A stretch of DNA of 64,000 nt, taken from contig NZ_CP030850.1 of NCBI RefSeq assembly GCF_003325355.1, forward strand, positions 496,001 to 560,000. Reading direction: 5' to 3'. The DNA is from Runella rosea (GTDB lineage Bacteria > Bacteroidota > Bacteroidia > Cytophagales > Spirosomataceae). The translations under genes and the position numbers were made by a program. The notes beneath the pieces were generated by a model that was not told the DNA's origin, did not search any database, and worked only from the letters and a program-made list of their open reading frames with translations. This document shows positions 44,354-53,140 of the stretch, in pieces. Position 1 is the stretch's first letter. Every line of letters begins with the position of its first letter.

Positions 44354-46036
44354 CTAAAATAAATTTATTTGACTTACCCCAGACTGCGCTTGAAGCATTT
44401 CACGGGCGTTTTGGAGGATTGCTTCGCTTGGTTTGCTTCCACCAATCATTTGGGCAATTTCTTTCACGCGTTCTTCAAACGTAAGCTTGCGAATCTTGCT
44501 CACCGTTTTTTCGGAGGAGTTGTCTTTGTATACAAAATAATGAGCGGTTCCTTGCGTGGCTATTTGGTGCAAGTGTGTAATGGAAATTACTTGGTGGCTT
44601 TTAGAGATTTCTCGCATCATTTGACCCATTTTAATGGCAATTTCGCCCGAAACTCCCGTGTCAATTTCGTCAAAAACGATGGTGGGCAGTTTACGTTTAC
44701 TGGCCAAAATGTACTTAATCACCATCATCAACCGCGAAAACTCCCCGCCCGACGCCACATTTTTCAGTTGTTGCGGCTTAATTCCCTTATTGGCACTGAA
44801 CAAAAAGTCTACGTCATCGATGCCCGACTCGCTTGGTTCGATGATTGTGTGTTGGATGCTCAGCGCGGCATTGGGCATACCTAACTCCAACAAGTAAGTC
44901 TTGACCTGCTTTTCTACAGATGTCATCACGGCTTTTCGACTATTGGAAAGTTTTTCGGCCGATTTTTGGAGTTTTGCCTGCGCTTTGTCGGCGGCAGCTT
45001 TTGCTTTGTTGATGTCTTCATCAAGGTTCAAAACCCGACTTACTTTTGTTTCCAATTCGTTCTGAATCGCAATGAGCTCTTTAAGGGTTTTGACTTGGTG
45101 TTTTTGTTGCAAATGATAAAACAAATTAAGTCGCTCACGAATTTCTTCGGCGCGGGTATCGTCGATTTCTACATTGTCTTGTTCGTCGCTGATTTCGCTG
45201 GCCAAATCCTTTAATTCAATGTAAACACTCTGGGCTCGTTCGCGAAGTTGCTCATACTGAGGCGCAAACTTACTGATGGCATTCAGGCTAGAAACTGCAT
45301 TTTTTAAAAACACAATCACCGATTGTTCGGGATTGTCAAGGTATTCGGTGGCCAATTGCAGCCGTTCGCGTACATCGGTGGCATTTTCAAGAATGATTAA
45401 TTCTTGCTCCAATTGTTCCTGTTCGTCGGCTTGCAGATGGGCTTTTTCGAGTTCGTCGTACAAAAATTGGTTATAATCAAACTCTTTCCGCATTTGGGCC
45501 GCTTCCGCTATCAGGCGATTATAGACTTGGTTTGCTTTACGATACGCCTGAAAATCAGTGTGATAGTGCCGAAGGGTTTCTTCGTTTTGGGCATAAGTAT
45601 CCACAATCTGTAGCTGAAATTCGTTGGAACCGAGCAGCAGGGTATCGTGCTGCGAATGAATATCCATCAATTGGCCCGCAATGCGTCGTAGGGATTCCAG
45701 ATTGACGGGGGTGTCATTGATAAAAGCCCTTGATTTGCCAGTGGGGCTAATTTCGCGACGAATGAGGCAGGTAGTTGTAAAATCCAGCTCTTCTTCGTCA
45801 AATAAGTGTTCAATGAAGTAGCCTGAAAGATCGAACGTTCCTTCAATGATGCATTTTCCGGCAGGATTGTACAGCACTTTTGTATCGGCACGGCTGCCCA
45901 ACAATAAGCCAATAGCGCCGAGCATGATGGATTTACCCGCCCCCGTTTCGCCCGTGATGATATTAAGCTGTGGGTCAGGAGTAAGCTCCAAATGGTCGAT
46001 TAATGCGTAATTTTTGATCAGTAGATGCGCAAGCAT
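44354..46036 (-). CDS. recN: DNA repair ATPase RecN
   Basis: A 560-residue SMC-like ATPase, the usual length. The N-terminal Walker A is GETGAGKSIMLGAIGLLLGS, the middle part is a long coiled coil, and the C-terminal half carries the ABC signature ASGGEFSRLMM and Walker B LPTIVFDEIDTGVSG. RecN helps hold broken DNA ends during recombinational repair; this is family knowledge. It follows the small Sm-like gene by 74 bases and ends the run from coaBC. Confidence 0.96.
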   Translation of the reverse strand: MLAHLLIKNYALIDHLELTPDPQLNIITGETGAGKSIMLGAIGLLLGSRADTKVLYNPAGKCIIEGTFDLSGYFIEHLFDEEELDFTTTCLIRREISPTGKSRAFINDTPVNLESLRRIAGQLMDIHSQHDTLLLGSNEFQLQIVDTYAQNEETLRHYHTDFQAYRKANQVYNRLIAEAAQMRKEFDYNQFLYDELEKAHLQADEQEQLEQELIILENATDVRERLQLATEYLDNPEQSVIVFLKNAVSSLNAISKFAPQYEQLRERAQSVYIELKDLASEISDEQDNVEIDDTRAEEIRERLNLFYHLQQKHQVKTLKELIAIQNELETKVSRVLNLDEDINKAKAAADKAQAKLQKSAEKLSNSRKAVMTSVEKQVKTYLLELGMPNAALSIQHTIIEPSESGIDDVDFLFSANKGIKPQQLKNVASGGEFSRLMMVIKYILASKRKLPTIVFDEIDTGVSGEIAIKMGQMMREISKSHQVISITHLHQIATQGTAHYFVYKDNSSEKTVSKIRKLTFEERVKEIAQMIGGSKPSEAILQNAREMLQAQSGVSQINLF

Positions 46037-46110
46037 AAAGCAATCGGTTGAACCGCCGCGAAGTTAGTCAACTATTCAACAAAATGTACAGACTTTGTGT
46101 TCGGAACTTG

Positions 46111-46338
46111 TTAAAATGTAGCCTCAAGGTCATAAACGACGGTGTCAATTTGCGTAAAAGCAAATGTATGTCGGTGCATTCGTTGGTCTTGGAGAAAGAG
46201 AAGGTTATTTTCGATTTTTTGACAACGGCCAAAAAACGTCTGATTGCTTTTAAGGATTACGTTTATGTCTCGATTCAGAAGTTCTACTGTACGTGTAGCA
46301 AGCGCCGATTGAACGATTCGGATAAGTCTTTTTCCCAC
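46111..46338 (-). CDS. Small conserved-looking protein, possible Sm-like (LSm) fold
   Basis: A 75-residue protein starting at GTG (46338); no ATG exists upstream in frame before a stop. It lies 13 bases after the DUF4835 gene and before recN, in the same direction, which supports a real gene. After a basic helix (GKRLIRIVQSALATRTVELL), the rest reads as short beta strands: INVILKSNQTFFGRCQKIE, NNLLFLQDQRMHRHTFAFTQ and IDTVVYD. This order (xVxxxLKxxxxFxGxxxxID, then a hairpin and DIxxVxYD) is what an Sm/Hfq-type barrel looks like. Hfq is missing from most Bacteroidota. Fold and RNA binding are inference only. Confidence 0.6.
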   Translation of the reverse strand: MGKRLIRIVQSALATRTVELLNRDINVILKSNQTFFGRCQKIENNLLFLQDQRMHRHTFAFTQIDTVVYDLEATF

Positions 46339-46351
46339 TTTGTTAGCTCGG

Positions 46352-47281
46352 TTATCTTAATAATTTTCGATACAATTCGGTTTTGGAAGGGTCGAGTTGT
46401 GACAGCATATTAAAGGCTTTTTGGCGGTCTTCTTTGCTTGCTTCCAGCAGAATCTTGTTGATTTCTTCGCCCTTCGCGTCAAAAAATGAATTGATGTAAA
46501 CCGAACCAGGCAAGACCCGATTGGTTTGTTGGAGGGTAGTCAGTAGATTCATGACTTGGGTACGGGCGCCAATTGGATTTTCGGTAAAGGTATCGAGCGC
46601 CAATCGGTGATAACTGTAAACGCCTTCCCGTACGGGCAGCATCAGCTGATTATTGAGATTATCAACCAACCAAAAACGATTGCGACGGTCGTTGCCAGTG
46701 GCATTCCAACCCGCAGGTGCGCCGCCAGGGTTGACCCCTAGTGCTAAGTTGGCCACCTGTTGGGCACGTTGCAGATAATTATTGCCGCCTAGTTTGCTGA
46801 AAGAGTCATAATCTACGGCTAAAATAATATATGCATAAAACGCCAAGGTTTGCGTCAATTCATCCGAGTACGTATTTTCATTGTAATACATCGGATTGTT
46901 GGGTAGATAATTAAAGTTAAAATTTCGGTCAATGAAATTCAGCAGAATGGTCTCGTAATTGGTGCCGTACACGGGGCGCGTCACAATCAGTTGCGTAGTG
47001 CCTTCATACACTCCCTGAGCTGGGGAGCGGATAAGGTTGATGTTCAATTTGCAATTAATACGCTCTTCTGGATTAAAATTATCATTTGTCCACCTGCGGG
47101 CATTCATAAAGTCAGTAATGACGTTTTTGAGTTGATTCAGGCTGGCGTTATCTGTGTTTTGCTGCGTGAAAAGTTGGTTGTAATTGAGCGTAACAACGCA
47201 ATTCAGTTCCTGCGCTTGTGTAGATAAAACAAGGCCAAAGGAAAATAAAAGTAAACGGATTCCTTTCTTTATAACTTTCAT
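46352..47281 (-). CDS. DUF4835 family protein (PorD-type, T9SS-linked)
   Basis: A 309-residue exported protein (signal IRLLLFSFGLVLSTQAQELN). The sequence (LNCVVTLNYNQLFTQQNTDN, YYNENTYSDELTQTLAFYAY) matches the DUF4835 family, also called PorD and tied to type IX secretion in some annotation schemes. It sits between coaBC and recN, its usual place in Bacteroidota as far as I recall. It is transcribed after coaBC (30-base gap) and before the small Sm-like gene (13-base gap). Its molecular role is not known from sequence. Confidence 0.85.
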   Translation of the reverse strand: MKVIKKGIRLLLFSFGLVLSTQAQELNCVVTLNYNQLFTQQNTDNASLNQLKNVITDFMNARRWTNDNFNPEERINCKLNINLIRSPAQGVYEGTTQLIVTRPVYGTNYETILLNFIDRNFNFNYLPNNPMYYNENTYSDELTQTLAFYAYIILAVDYDSFSKLGGNNYLQRAQQVANLALGVNPGGAPAGWNATGNDRRNRFWLVDNLNNQLMLPVREGVYSYHRLALDTFTENPIGARTQVMNLLTTLQQTNRVLPGSVYINSFFDAKGEEINKILLEASKEDRQKAFNMLSQLDPSKTELYRKLLR

Positions 47282-47311
47282 GATTTTGCCATTATGCTGA
47301 AACAGTCGTGT

Positions 47312-48523
47312 CTACGTGTGCAATTTCCCTGCCACAAGTTGTAAAATATCCTTGGCAACGTCGGTTTTGGATTTTAACTCAAAGGAGTGCACCGTTCCGT
47401 TTGCTTCAATAACGGTAATTTTATTGGTATCGTGTGCAAAACCCGCGCCTTTGTCATTCAAGGAATTCAATACAATCAAATCAAGATTTTTGGACTTCAA
47501 TTTCCCCAAGGCATTTTCCAACTCATTATCGGTTTCAAGGGCAAAACCAACCATGAGTTGGCCTGCCTGTTTTTGCTGCCCTAACGTAGCCGCAATGTCT
47601 ACTGTTTTGGTAAGTTCAATGTTAAATTGTGCTTCTTTTTTCTTGATTTTGCGGTCGGCTGGGTAAGCGGGGGTATAATCGGCCACGGCGGCCGAAAGAA
47701 TAATAACGTCGGCCCCCGCAAATAGCTTTTGCGTGGCTTCGTACATTTCCTTTGCTGAGCGAACGGGTATAACGGTGATTTCTGTATCAGGCGTTGGTTG
47801 AGCCGTTGGGCCGCTTACTACCGTTACATCTGCACCTGCCATCGAAAATGCTTTTGCAATCGAAAAACCCATTTTGCCCGTCGAATGGTTGCTGATGTAT
47901 CGCACTGGATCAATGGCTTCTTGGGTGGGTCCTGCGGTGATTAAAATTTTCTTGTTTTTTAATGTTGGAACAACTGAAAAATACTTTTCAAGGTGAGTGA
48001 CAATATGTTCTGGCTCGGCCATCCTTCCAGTTCCGACCAATCCACTCGCCAATTCTCCGTGTTCGGCTTCAACGATGAAATTGCTGAAGCGTTTCAGCTT
48101 CTGAAGATTTTCAACCGTAGAGCCATGCAGGTACATGTCTAAATCCATGGCGGGGGCAAAAAATACGGGGCAACGGGCAGACAGATAAACGGCGGTTAAC
48201 AAATCTTCGCAGAGTCCGTTGGCGCACTTTGCAAGCGTATGTGCGGTGGCTGGGGCAATGATGAAGGCATCTGCCCACAACCCTAGCTCTACGTGGTTGT
48301 TCCAACTCCCAGTCTCATCGGCGATGTAGGAAGATAGGGCAGGGCGCTTTGATAAAGTAGCTAAAGTTAACGGTGTTATAAAATCTTTCGCCGATTGGGT
48401 CATGATTACTTGTACTTCTGCTCCCGCTTTTATGAGCAAACGTATCAATAATGCTGCCTTGTAGGCGGCAATACTACCCGTTACGCCTACGAGGATTTTT
48501 TTATGCAGAAGGGTTGAAGGCAT
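47312..48523 (-). CDS. coaBC: Bifunctional phosphopantothenoylcysteine decarboxylase/phosphopantothenate-cysteine ligase
   Basis: A 403-residue bifunctional CoA enzyme. The N-terminal flavoprotein CoaC domain has GVTGSIAAYKAALLIRLL, the catalytic His in NNHVELGLWADAFIIAPAT and PAMDLDMY in place of the classic PXMNXXMW. The C-terminal CoaB domain begins ILITAGPTQEAIDPVRYISN and includes VVSGPTAQP and SKNLDLIVLN. It adds cysteine to phosphopantothenate and decarboxylates the product. The gene starts the run coaBC, DUF4835, Sm-like protein, recN and is cut off from rpoZ by a strong terminator. Confidence 0.96.
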   Translation of the reverse strand: MPSTLLHKKILVGVTGSIAAYKAALLIRLLIKAGAEVQVIMTQSAKDFITPLTLATLSKRPALSSYIADETGSWNNHVELGLWADAFIIAPATAHTLAKCANGLCEDLLTAVYLSARCPVFFAPAMDLDMYLHGSTVENLQKLKRFSNFIVEAEHGELASGLVGTGRMAEPEHIVTHLEKYFSVVPTLKNKKILITAGPTQEAIDPVRYISNHSTGKMGFSIAKAFSMAGADVTVVSGPTAQPTPDTEITVIPVRSAKEMYEATQKLFAGADVIILSAAVADYTPAYPADRKIKKKEAQFNIELTKTVDIAATLGQQKQAGQLMVGFALETDNELENALGKLKSKNLDLIVLNSLNDKGAGFAHDTNKITVIEANGTVHSFELKSKTDVAKDILQLVAGKLHT

Positions 48524-48580
48524 GAGTTAAAATAGTGTATAAAGAAAAAATACAGGAGGTATTTAAGGAATATTTACTGC

Positions 48581-48588
48581 CAAATGTA
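48581..48588 (-). promoter_or_regulatory. -7 promoter element for coaBC
   Basis: The minus strand reads TACATTTG, an exact TAnnTTTG match, about 58 bases before the ATG at 48523 and just downstream of the rpoZ terminator. No TTTG lies at the usual -33 distance. Confidence 0.4.
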
Positions 48589-48600
48589 CATAAATGGCAC

Positions 48601-48638
48601 AAAAAAGCCGCACGGTGTTTAATCGTGCGGCTTTTTTT
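48601..48638 (-). terminator. Strong bidirectional rho-independent terminator after rpoZ
   Basis: Stem GCCGCACG (48607-48614)/CGTGCGGC (48624-48631) with a 9-base loop, flanked by A and T runs on both sides, so it works in either direction. It lies 14 bases beyond the rpoZ stop and separates the bamD-rpoZ run from coaBC. Confidence 0.92.
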
Positions 48639-48652
48639 ATGGGATAAAAAGA

Positions 48653-48961
48653 CTAAACTTCTTCATCGCTTGAACGCCAGAAAAGTTTATCTTCCATAAA
48701 TTCTTCAATGGCGATACCCGTTGGTTTAGGTTGACGCTCGTAGAATTTAGAAATTTCGATTTGCTCGCGGTTTTCAAATACTTCTTCGAGGTTGTCAATA
48801 CCTGAGGCAAACTCGGCAAGCTTGTTGTTAAGCTCTTCTTTGGTTTTGGAGGCAATTTGACGTGAACGGCGAGAAATAATCGCCACCGATTCGTACAAGT
48901 TACCGGTTTTCGCGGCCAATTTGTCGGTGTCGCGGGTTATGATTGATGGATTTGCTGCCAT
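48653..48961 (-). CDS. rpoZ: RNA polymerase omega subunit (Bacteroidota type)
   Basis: A 102-residue protein. The N-terminal part TRDTDKLAAKTGNLYESVAI followed by ISRRSRQIASKTKEELNNKL is the omega core (LxxKxxNxYExVxIxxxRARQI) that wraps the beta-prime subunit tail. Bacteroidota omegas have a longer acidic C-terminus, here ending KLFWRSSDEEV. It starts 28 bases after bamD ends and is followed by a strong terminator. bamD followed by rpoZ is a common Bacteroidota order. Confidence 0.93.
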   Translation of the reverse strand: MAANPSIITRDTDKLAAKTGNLYESVAIISRRSRQIASKTKEELNNKLAEFASGIDNLEEVFENREQIEISKFYERQPKPTGIAIEEFMEDKLFWRSSDEEV

Positions 48962-48989
48962 TGTATTTGAATAATTTAATGTTCAACTT

Positions 48990-49898
48990 TTAGTTTTGAG
49001 TAGAAGAAGGAGTCGAAAGTTTACCAGCGTCTGAAGGTTTTTTCTCCTTCAATGCCTTTTCAGCTTTCTCTGCTTCTAAAATTACGCCCAATTCTTTCAC
49101 GGTATTTTCGTAATACCGTTCAGCCTGACGTATGTATTTGCTATTGGGATACTTGTCCAAAAATGCCAAATAATATTTTGAAACGTCCTGATAACGTTCT
49201 TTTTGCTTTTCGACAAAGCTCAGTTTCGCTAAGTTGTATTGGGCATCAACGCGTAAAAACGCCAACTCCTCGTTGTATTTAGAATCAGGAAAATCTTTTT
49301 GGTAATTATTGATGGCGACTACGGCCGAACGGTAGTTGGCAATGTTGGCTTCACTGGTTTTGTAGTAAAGTTTAGCTTTGTCGTATGCTTTACGTTCGAG
49401 TTTGTCCCGCAGTTCCAATATCAGCTGAGTACTCTCTTCGCGGAATGCGCTTTCGGGATAGGTATTGATAAAATCCTGAAGGGCACTGATGGCAGTGAGT
49501 GTATTGGTTTGGTCTAGGTTTGAGTTTGGAGAGTCTTTGTACAGCGAATATGCGTGCATGTACAAGGATTCCTGCGCGTATTCGCTCCGCTGAAACGTTT
49601 CATAGAAGTTTTTGAACAGGAATTGTGCCATGTTGTAATTTGATTGCTTGAAATTACAGTAGGCATTGTAAAACTGAGCGAGCTCGGCTTGGCGAGCATC
49701 TTTGCCATTCAACAAAGGAGTTATTTCTTCAAACAGCAGGCCAGCATGATAATAATCAGCTTTCTTATAATACTGAAGGGCCGCCTCATACTTCTGTTCA
49801 AGTGTTCCTTCCTTTTGCAGTTTAGCAAACTTGCTGCACGAACCCAGCACTACGGCGGTGAAAATCAGCAGAAAAAATCCAAATCGGGTGTTACGCAT
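48990..49898 (-). CDS. bamD: Outer-membrane assembly lipoprotein BamD
   Basis: A 302-residue lipoprotein (lipobox VLGSC, Cys21) with tetratricopeptide repeats: YEAALQYYKKADYYHAGLLF, NYNMAQFLFKNFYETFQRSE, SALQDFINTYPESAFREEST and YLAFLDKYPNSKYIRQAERY. BamD is the essential TPR partner of BamA in inserting beta-barrel proteins into the outer membrane. The C-terminus is a Lys/Glu-rich tail. The start at 49898 is set by the signal peptide. The nearest -7 element lies so close to it that the mRNA leader would be only a few bases. Confidence 0.93.
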   Translation of the reverse strand: MRNTRFGFFLLIFTAVVLGSCSKFAKLQKEGTLEQKYEAALQYYKKADYYHAGLLFEEITPLLNGKDARQAELAQFYNAYCNFKQSNYNMAQFLFKNFYETFQRSEYAQESLYMHAYSLYKDSPNSNLDQTNTLTAISALQDFINTYPESAFREESTQLILELRDKLERKAYDKAKLYYKTSEANIANYRSAVVAINNYQKDFPDSKYNEELAFLRVDAQYNLAKLSFVEKQKERYQDVSKYYLAFLDKYPNSKYIRQAERYYENTVKELGVILEAEKAEKALKEKKPSDAGKLSTPSSTQN

Positions 49899-49906
49899 AT
49901 CGGGCG

Positions 49907-49914
49907 CAAAAATA
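49907..49914 (-). promoter_or_regulatory. -7 promoter element almost touching the bamD start
   Basis: The minus strand reads TATTTTTG (TAnnTTTG) with the G at 49907 and the bamD ATG at 49898. Transcription would start a few bases before the ATG, giving a nearly leaderless mRNA. No good -33 element is seen, so another promoter may exist upstream. Confidence 0.4.
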
Positions 49915-49993
49915 CAAAAATTGCTTCATATCTCATAACGAAATAGAAGCGTAAAAAGTATTCAGTACGTTTTAAGTGATTGATTTTCGCAAA

Positions 49994-50614
49994 TTAGTGT
50001 CTAATCAGCAATTTTTTGGTTGCTACTTTTTTGCCTTCCAATAGTAACTGATAGAAATAAACTCCAGTGGGAATTTCGCGGGTCGAAATGCGGAGTTGAC
50101 GTTCGTTTCTGTCCAAATCATATTCAGCTACGTTGGCTCCCAAAATGTTATACAATGAGATTTTGGCGTTGCCGACATTACCTGAAATCTGATAATCAAT
50201 CTCGGCGTAATCATTTGCGGGATTAGGGTACGCATTCAATACGCGTAGTTTTTCGCTCACAAAAAATAAATCTTCAGATTTGGCAACTTCTTCCAAATTC
50301 GGACGGGTATCGGAGGCTGTTACCAATTCACCATTGGTACGGTTTTTATTGGCGGTATTTGCACTCGTGGAGGTGCCTGGACTAAGTAAAATAGAACGGT
50401 AGTATGCGTTAATGGCCGAGCTTGGACGCAAGTTGATGCTGCGATCTAGTGACCGAGGTATCTTACTAAGGGTAGGTGAAGTAACAGATGTTGTTTTCTT
50501 TCCGACGTTCAGGCGGCTTTTGCTTCGGGTTACTTCTGACTGCGCCGAAGCATCAGTCAGGGCAAAAACACTGAAGATGGTAAGAAAGATGTATTTTAGT
50601 ATAGTTCTTTTCAT
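49994..50614 (-). CDS. Small secreted protein with T9SS type A sorting domain
   Basis: A 206-residue protein with a signal (LKYIFLTIFSVFALTDASAQ), a Ser/Thr/Arg-rich middle of no known fold, and a C-terminal type IX secretion sorting domain: VLNAYPNPANDYAEIDYQIS, ISLYNILGANVAEYDL, then GVYFYQLLLEGKKVATKKLL ending RH. The sorting domain sends cargo through the T9SS to the cell surface or medium. It has its own strong promoter. Confidence 0.9.
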   Translation of the reverse strand: MKRTILKYIFLTIFSVFALTDASAQSEVTRSKSRLNVGKKTTSVTSPTLSKIPRSLDRSINLRPSSAINAYYRSILLSPGTSTSANTANKNRTNGELVTASDTRPNLEEVAKSEDLFFVSEKLRVLNAYPNPANDYAEIDYQISGNVGNAKISLYNILGANVAEYDLDRNERQLRISTREIPTGVYFYQLLLEGKKVATKKLLIRH

Positions 50615-50658
50615 AGCTGTGGATGGATTGAAAAATCATATTTCTTGTCTATTTCCTG

Positions 50659-50690
50659 CAAAAATATAGGCTATTTTTTGTAATATCAAA
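50659..50690 (-). promoter_or_regulatory. Complete Bacteroidota promoter of the T9SS cargo gene
   Basis: On the minus strand TTTG (50687-50690) is followed after exactly 20 bases by TATTTTTG (50659-50666), matching both the -33 and -7 elements. The leader to the ATG at 50614 is about 40 bases. This is one of the two best promoter matches in the window. Confidence 0.7.
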
Positions 50691-50772
50691 AATTGTGCCT
50701 TAAAAGAGTCTTAAAATTTATTAATCGGGATACAATATAAACGAAAAAAAAGCGTAAAAGGTTTTTGTTAGA

Positions 50773-52800
50773 CTAAAGTTTCTTTTTATTGGACTTTACC
50801 CTTGTTTTCAAAACTTCTTTCGTCACCGTTTTGACTGCTTTTGATTCTTTCACTTCTGGTGGTTTGACAATTTTAGTTTCGATTGGTTTAAAGCCAGCTT
50901 TGGTTAAAATTTCAAGTTTTGTCGGTTTCTCTTTAATTCGCCAATTGAATCCTTCAAGTTGTTTGTCATCCCCTTTAATACTCTGCGGAGGAATAAAACG
51001 ACCATCGGGTTGGCCCACAAATTGAATTCGATGTACTTGGTTACGACGGAAATTGAGCGTCATTTTGGCACATTCCACACGATTCATTCCCATGGCTTTT
51101 TTTTCTTCGTTGGCTGCAAAATAGATACTCTCGCCGTTGCCTTCCACGAATACGCGTTGCAATCGGGTGCTGTCGTCAAAATAAGCCGTAATCCGCCGCC
51201 CCTTTACTTGATTAAAATTGAGAAGAGTATCCTGAGAAATAACAAATGATTTTGCTTTCAGGTACATGGTTCTCAACTTTTGTTCGACCATCTGTGCCAC
51301 GATTGAATCCGCTTCCAACTGATACTTGGACGACCAGATAATGGGCTTCTTTAGAAATGTAATGTTGGAGTCCAACGAGTTGTAAATCAATGAATCACAC
51401 CGACTTTGAAGGTCTTTTTTGTACAACAATACGTTTTTGTAGCCGATTAGTTTTCGGGGTTTTTGTGCATTGGATGTATCTGCTTTTTGGCTTGCTATCG
51501 CGTCTTTGGCGGGCTTTGAAAGCTCTCGCCCCGATGCGGGCAAAGGTAGTATGCTAAGCAATGAATCGGCATTTGCTTTTGTTTTGCCCGCGACACGTTT
51601 TGCTAAATTGGCCTGATTGGATGGGGTTATTCCTTTTAAAAAAACGGTGCTTTTCCTTCCTTTGAGCGAAAAACCAATGTTGGGTTTACTCTTAGCCAAA
51701 GAATCAGCGTCAACTTTATTTTTGTCAAGTTGCTTACTGGATAAATTTGGCTTGGAGATTGTAGTTGTATCTGGTTGTATATCAATAGAATAAAGGGTGT
51801 CAGCTGTCATGAAAAGGGTGTCTTTTGAAATGACAGACCGCGTCAAAGCGTGTCCCCAAACCTTTGAGATGCCCAATTTGCCGTTATAGATTCCGAAATC
51901 ACCGTTGAGAATCGTGTCATCGTTTTTAGACACAATTTCTACTTTTCCCTTGGCAAACCCTTTTTTATTCAGGTTGTCAAACGAGAGTGAGTCGCCCGTA
52001 AGGGTATAGTCTGGATTGTCAATGGTGGTGCGTGTTCTGAACAGCGACTCACCAGTATCGGTGTTGTAAGAGCCGTTCTTGGCAATGACTGTCCCTTCCT
52101 TGCTTACTACTTTGGTAGGGCTTTTAAAATCGGCGATTTTGGTTAGCGAGTTATAAATGAGGGTGTCGGTGGTCAGTGTATACTTTTTATTGACCAGTTT
52201 GACGTTGGTATAATAAGTGGAAACTTTGGTACGGGTGTCATAGTAACCAATGTTGCTGGTCAGGGTATTTTCGGCATCAATGATTTTGCCTTTGTTGGGG
52301 TAAAAAGCAATACCCGTTGCCATGTCGTATTCAATCTTGGTTGACGTAAGGGTTCTTTTGCGGTCTTTGAGATTGACTACTTTGCCCATCACCTTTGCCA
52401 AACGGCTATTTCCGTAGTAAAACAGGGTATCCCCCGTTACGGTAATGGTATCTCCCTGCACAATGCGAACATTCCCGTAGGCTTCAATGGCATTGGAGGC
52501 CACGTTGTGAATGGCCAAATTGCAATACATCAGCGCACCTTTGTGACGAAAAACGACTTTATTGACTACCCTACGCACTTCACTTCCATCCGTCATTTTC
52601 ATGACGGTCATGCTGTCGGCACCCAGCAGAAAAACCTTTTCTTCTCCTTGCATGGAGGAAGTAGGGCCTGCGGTAGGGCGTTGGGCATAGGTGAATACGG
52701 AACTAAAGACGGTCATAAGAATGATAAGTCGTTTAATCCCATATACGCAGAATATGGCTTTGGGGTTGCAATGGATATGGCTAATTTTTGAAAAAATCAT
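50773..52800 (-). CDS. OstA/LptA-like periplasmic protein
   Basis: A 675-residue exported protein; the signal-like segment RLIILMTVFSSVFTYAQ is preceded by 23 residues from ATG 52800, so an internal start near it is possible. The body repeats OstA/LptA-type beta motifs: GALMYCNLAIHNVASNAIEA, YGNVRIVQGDTITVTGDTLF, LTSTKIEYDMATGIAFY, FGIYNGKLGISKVWG. A charged, Lys-rich C-terminus follows. LptA-type domains form the periplasmic bridge for LPS transport, and long OstA-like forms occur in many Bacteroidota. It could work with the LptC-like protein at 11068. Confidence 0.88.
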   Translation of the reverse strand: MIFSKISHIHCNPKAIFCVYGIKRLIILMTVFSSVFTYAQRPTAGPTSSMQGEEKVFLLGADSMTVMKMTDGSEVRRVVNKVVFRHKGALMYCNLAIHNVASNAIEAYGNVRIVQGDTITVTGDTLFYYGNSRLAKVMGKVVNLKDRKRTLTSTKIEYDMATGIAFYPNKGKIIDAENTLTSNIGYYDTRTKVSTYYTNVKLVNKKYTLTTDTLIYNSLTKIADFKSPTKVVSKEGTVIAKNGSYNTDTGESLFRTRTTIDNPDYTLTGDSLSFDNLNKKGFAKGKVEIVSKNDDTILNGDFGIYNGKLGISKVWGHALTRSVISKDTLFMTADTLYSIDIQPDTTTISKPNLSSKQLDKNKVDADSLAKSKPNIGFSLKGRKSTVFLKGITPSNQANLAKRVAGKTKANADSLLSILPLPASGRELSKPAKDAIASQKADTSNAQKPRKLIGYKNVLLYKKDLQSRCDSLIYNSLDSNITFLKKPIIWSSKYQLEADSIVAQMVEQKLRTMYLKAKSFVISQDTLLNFNQVKGRRITAYFDDSTRLQRVFVEGNGESIYFAANEEKKAMGMNRVECAKMTLNFRRNQVHRIQFVGQPDGRFIPPQSIKGDDKQLEGFNWRIKEKPTKLEILTKAGFKPIETKIVKPPEVKESKAVKTVTKEVLKTRVKSNKKKL

Positions 52801-53140
52801 AAAATCAATGAAAAGTGTCGTTCACACAGGCGACGGGGCGCACGCTGTCATTTTTTTTAATTTTTGTGTAGTATTAACGCACAAAATTAGCTAAAAACCG
52901 ACGTTAGTGTGATTCTTAACATACATTAACGGTTTTTTTAAATGAAAGGATGCAATTAGATGAGTTGAGGGATTCTCTAACGGGTATTTGTGGCGATGGT
53001 GCAAATGGCAGGAAAAGGGTTGAGTTGTCTTTAAAATAGGGGAAATTTAAAATTAAGTAATTTTCTGATTACCCATATTTCGAGGTGGCTTATCAGCTAC
53101 ATTATGAGTAGTTTTTCCCTTTTTTGTGATTTGATAGGTT
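52801..53140. other. Divergent intergenic region between OstA-like and carboxylesterase genes
   Basis: AT-rich and without an ORF that I can support. It holds the OstA-side -7 element at 52882-52889. On the plus side only TAGTTTTT (near 53109), one base off the -7 consensus, is seen before the carboxylesterase ATG at 53141. No repeat or RNA gene is evident. Confidence 0.6.
52882..52889 (-). promoter_or_regulatory. -7 promoter element for the OstA-like gene
   Basis: The minus strand reads TAATTTTG, an exact TAnnTTTG match, about 82 bases before the ATG at 52800. The region upstream lacks a clear TTTG at -33. Confidence 0.45.

Noticed and set aside
44369-44884. 171-codon plus-strand frame opposite recN
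   Set aside because: Mirror of recN coding sequence, no recognisable domain.
46048-46413. 121-codon plus-strand frame over the small Sm-like gene
   Set aside because: The minus-strand gene fits the operon order and has the more protein-like sequence; the plus frame overlaps recN's upstream region and the end of DUF4835.
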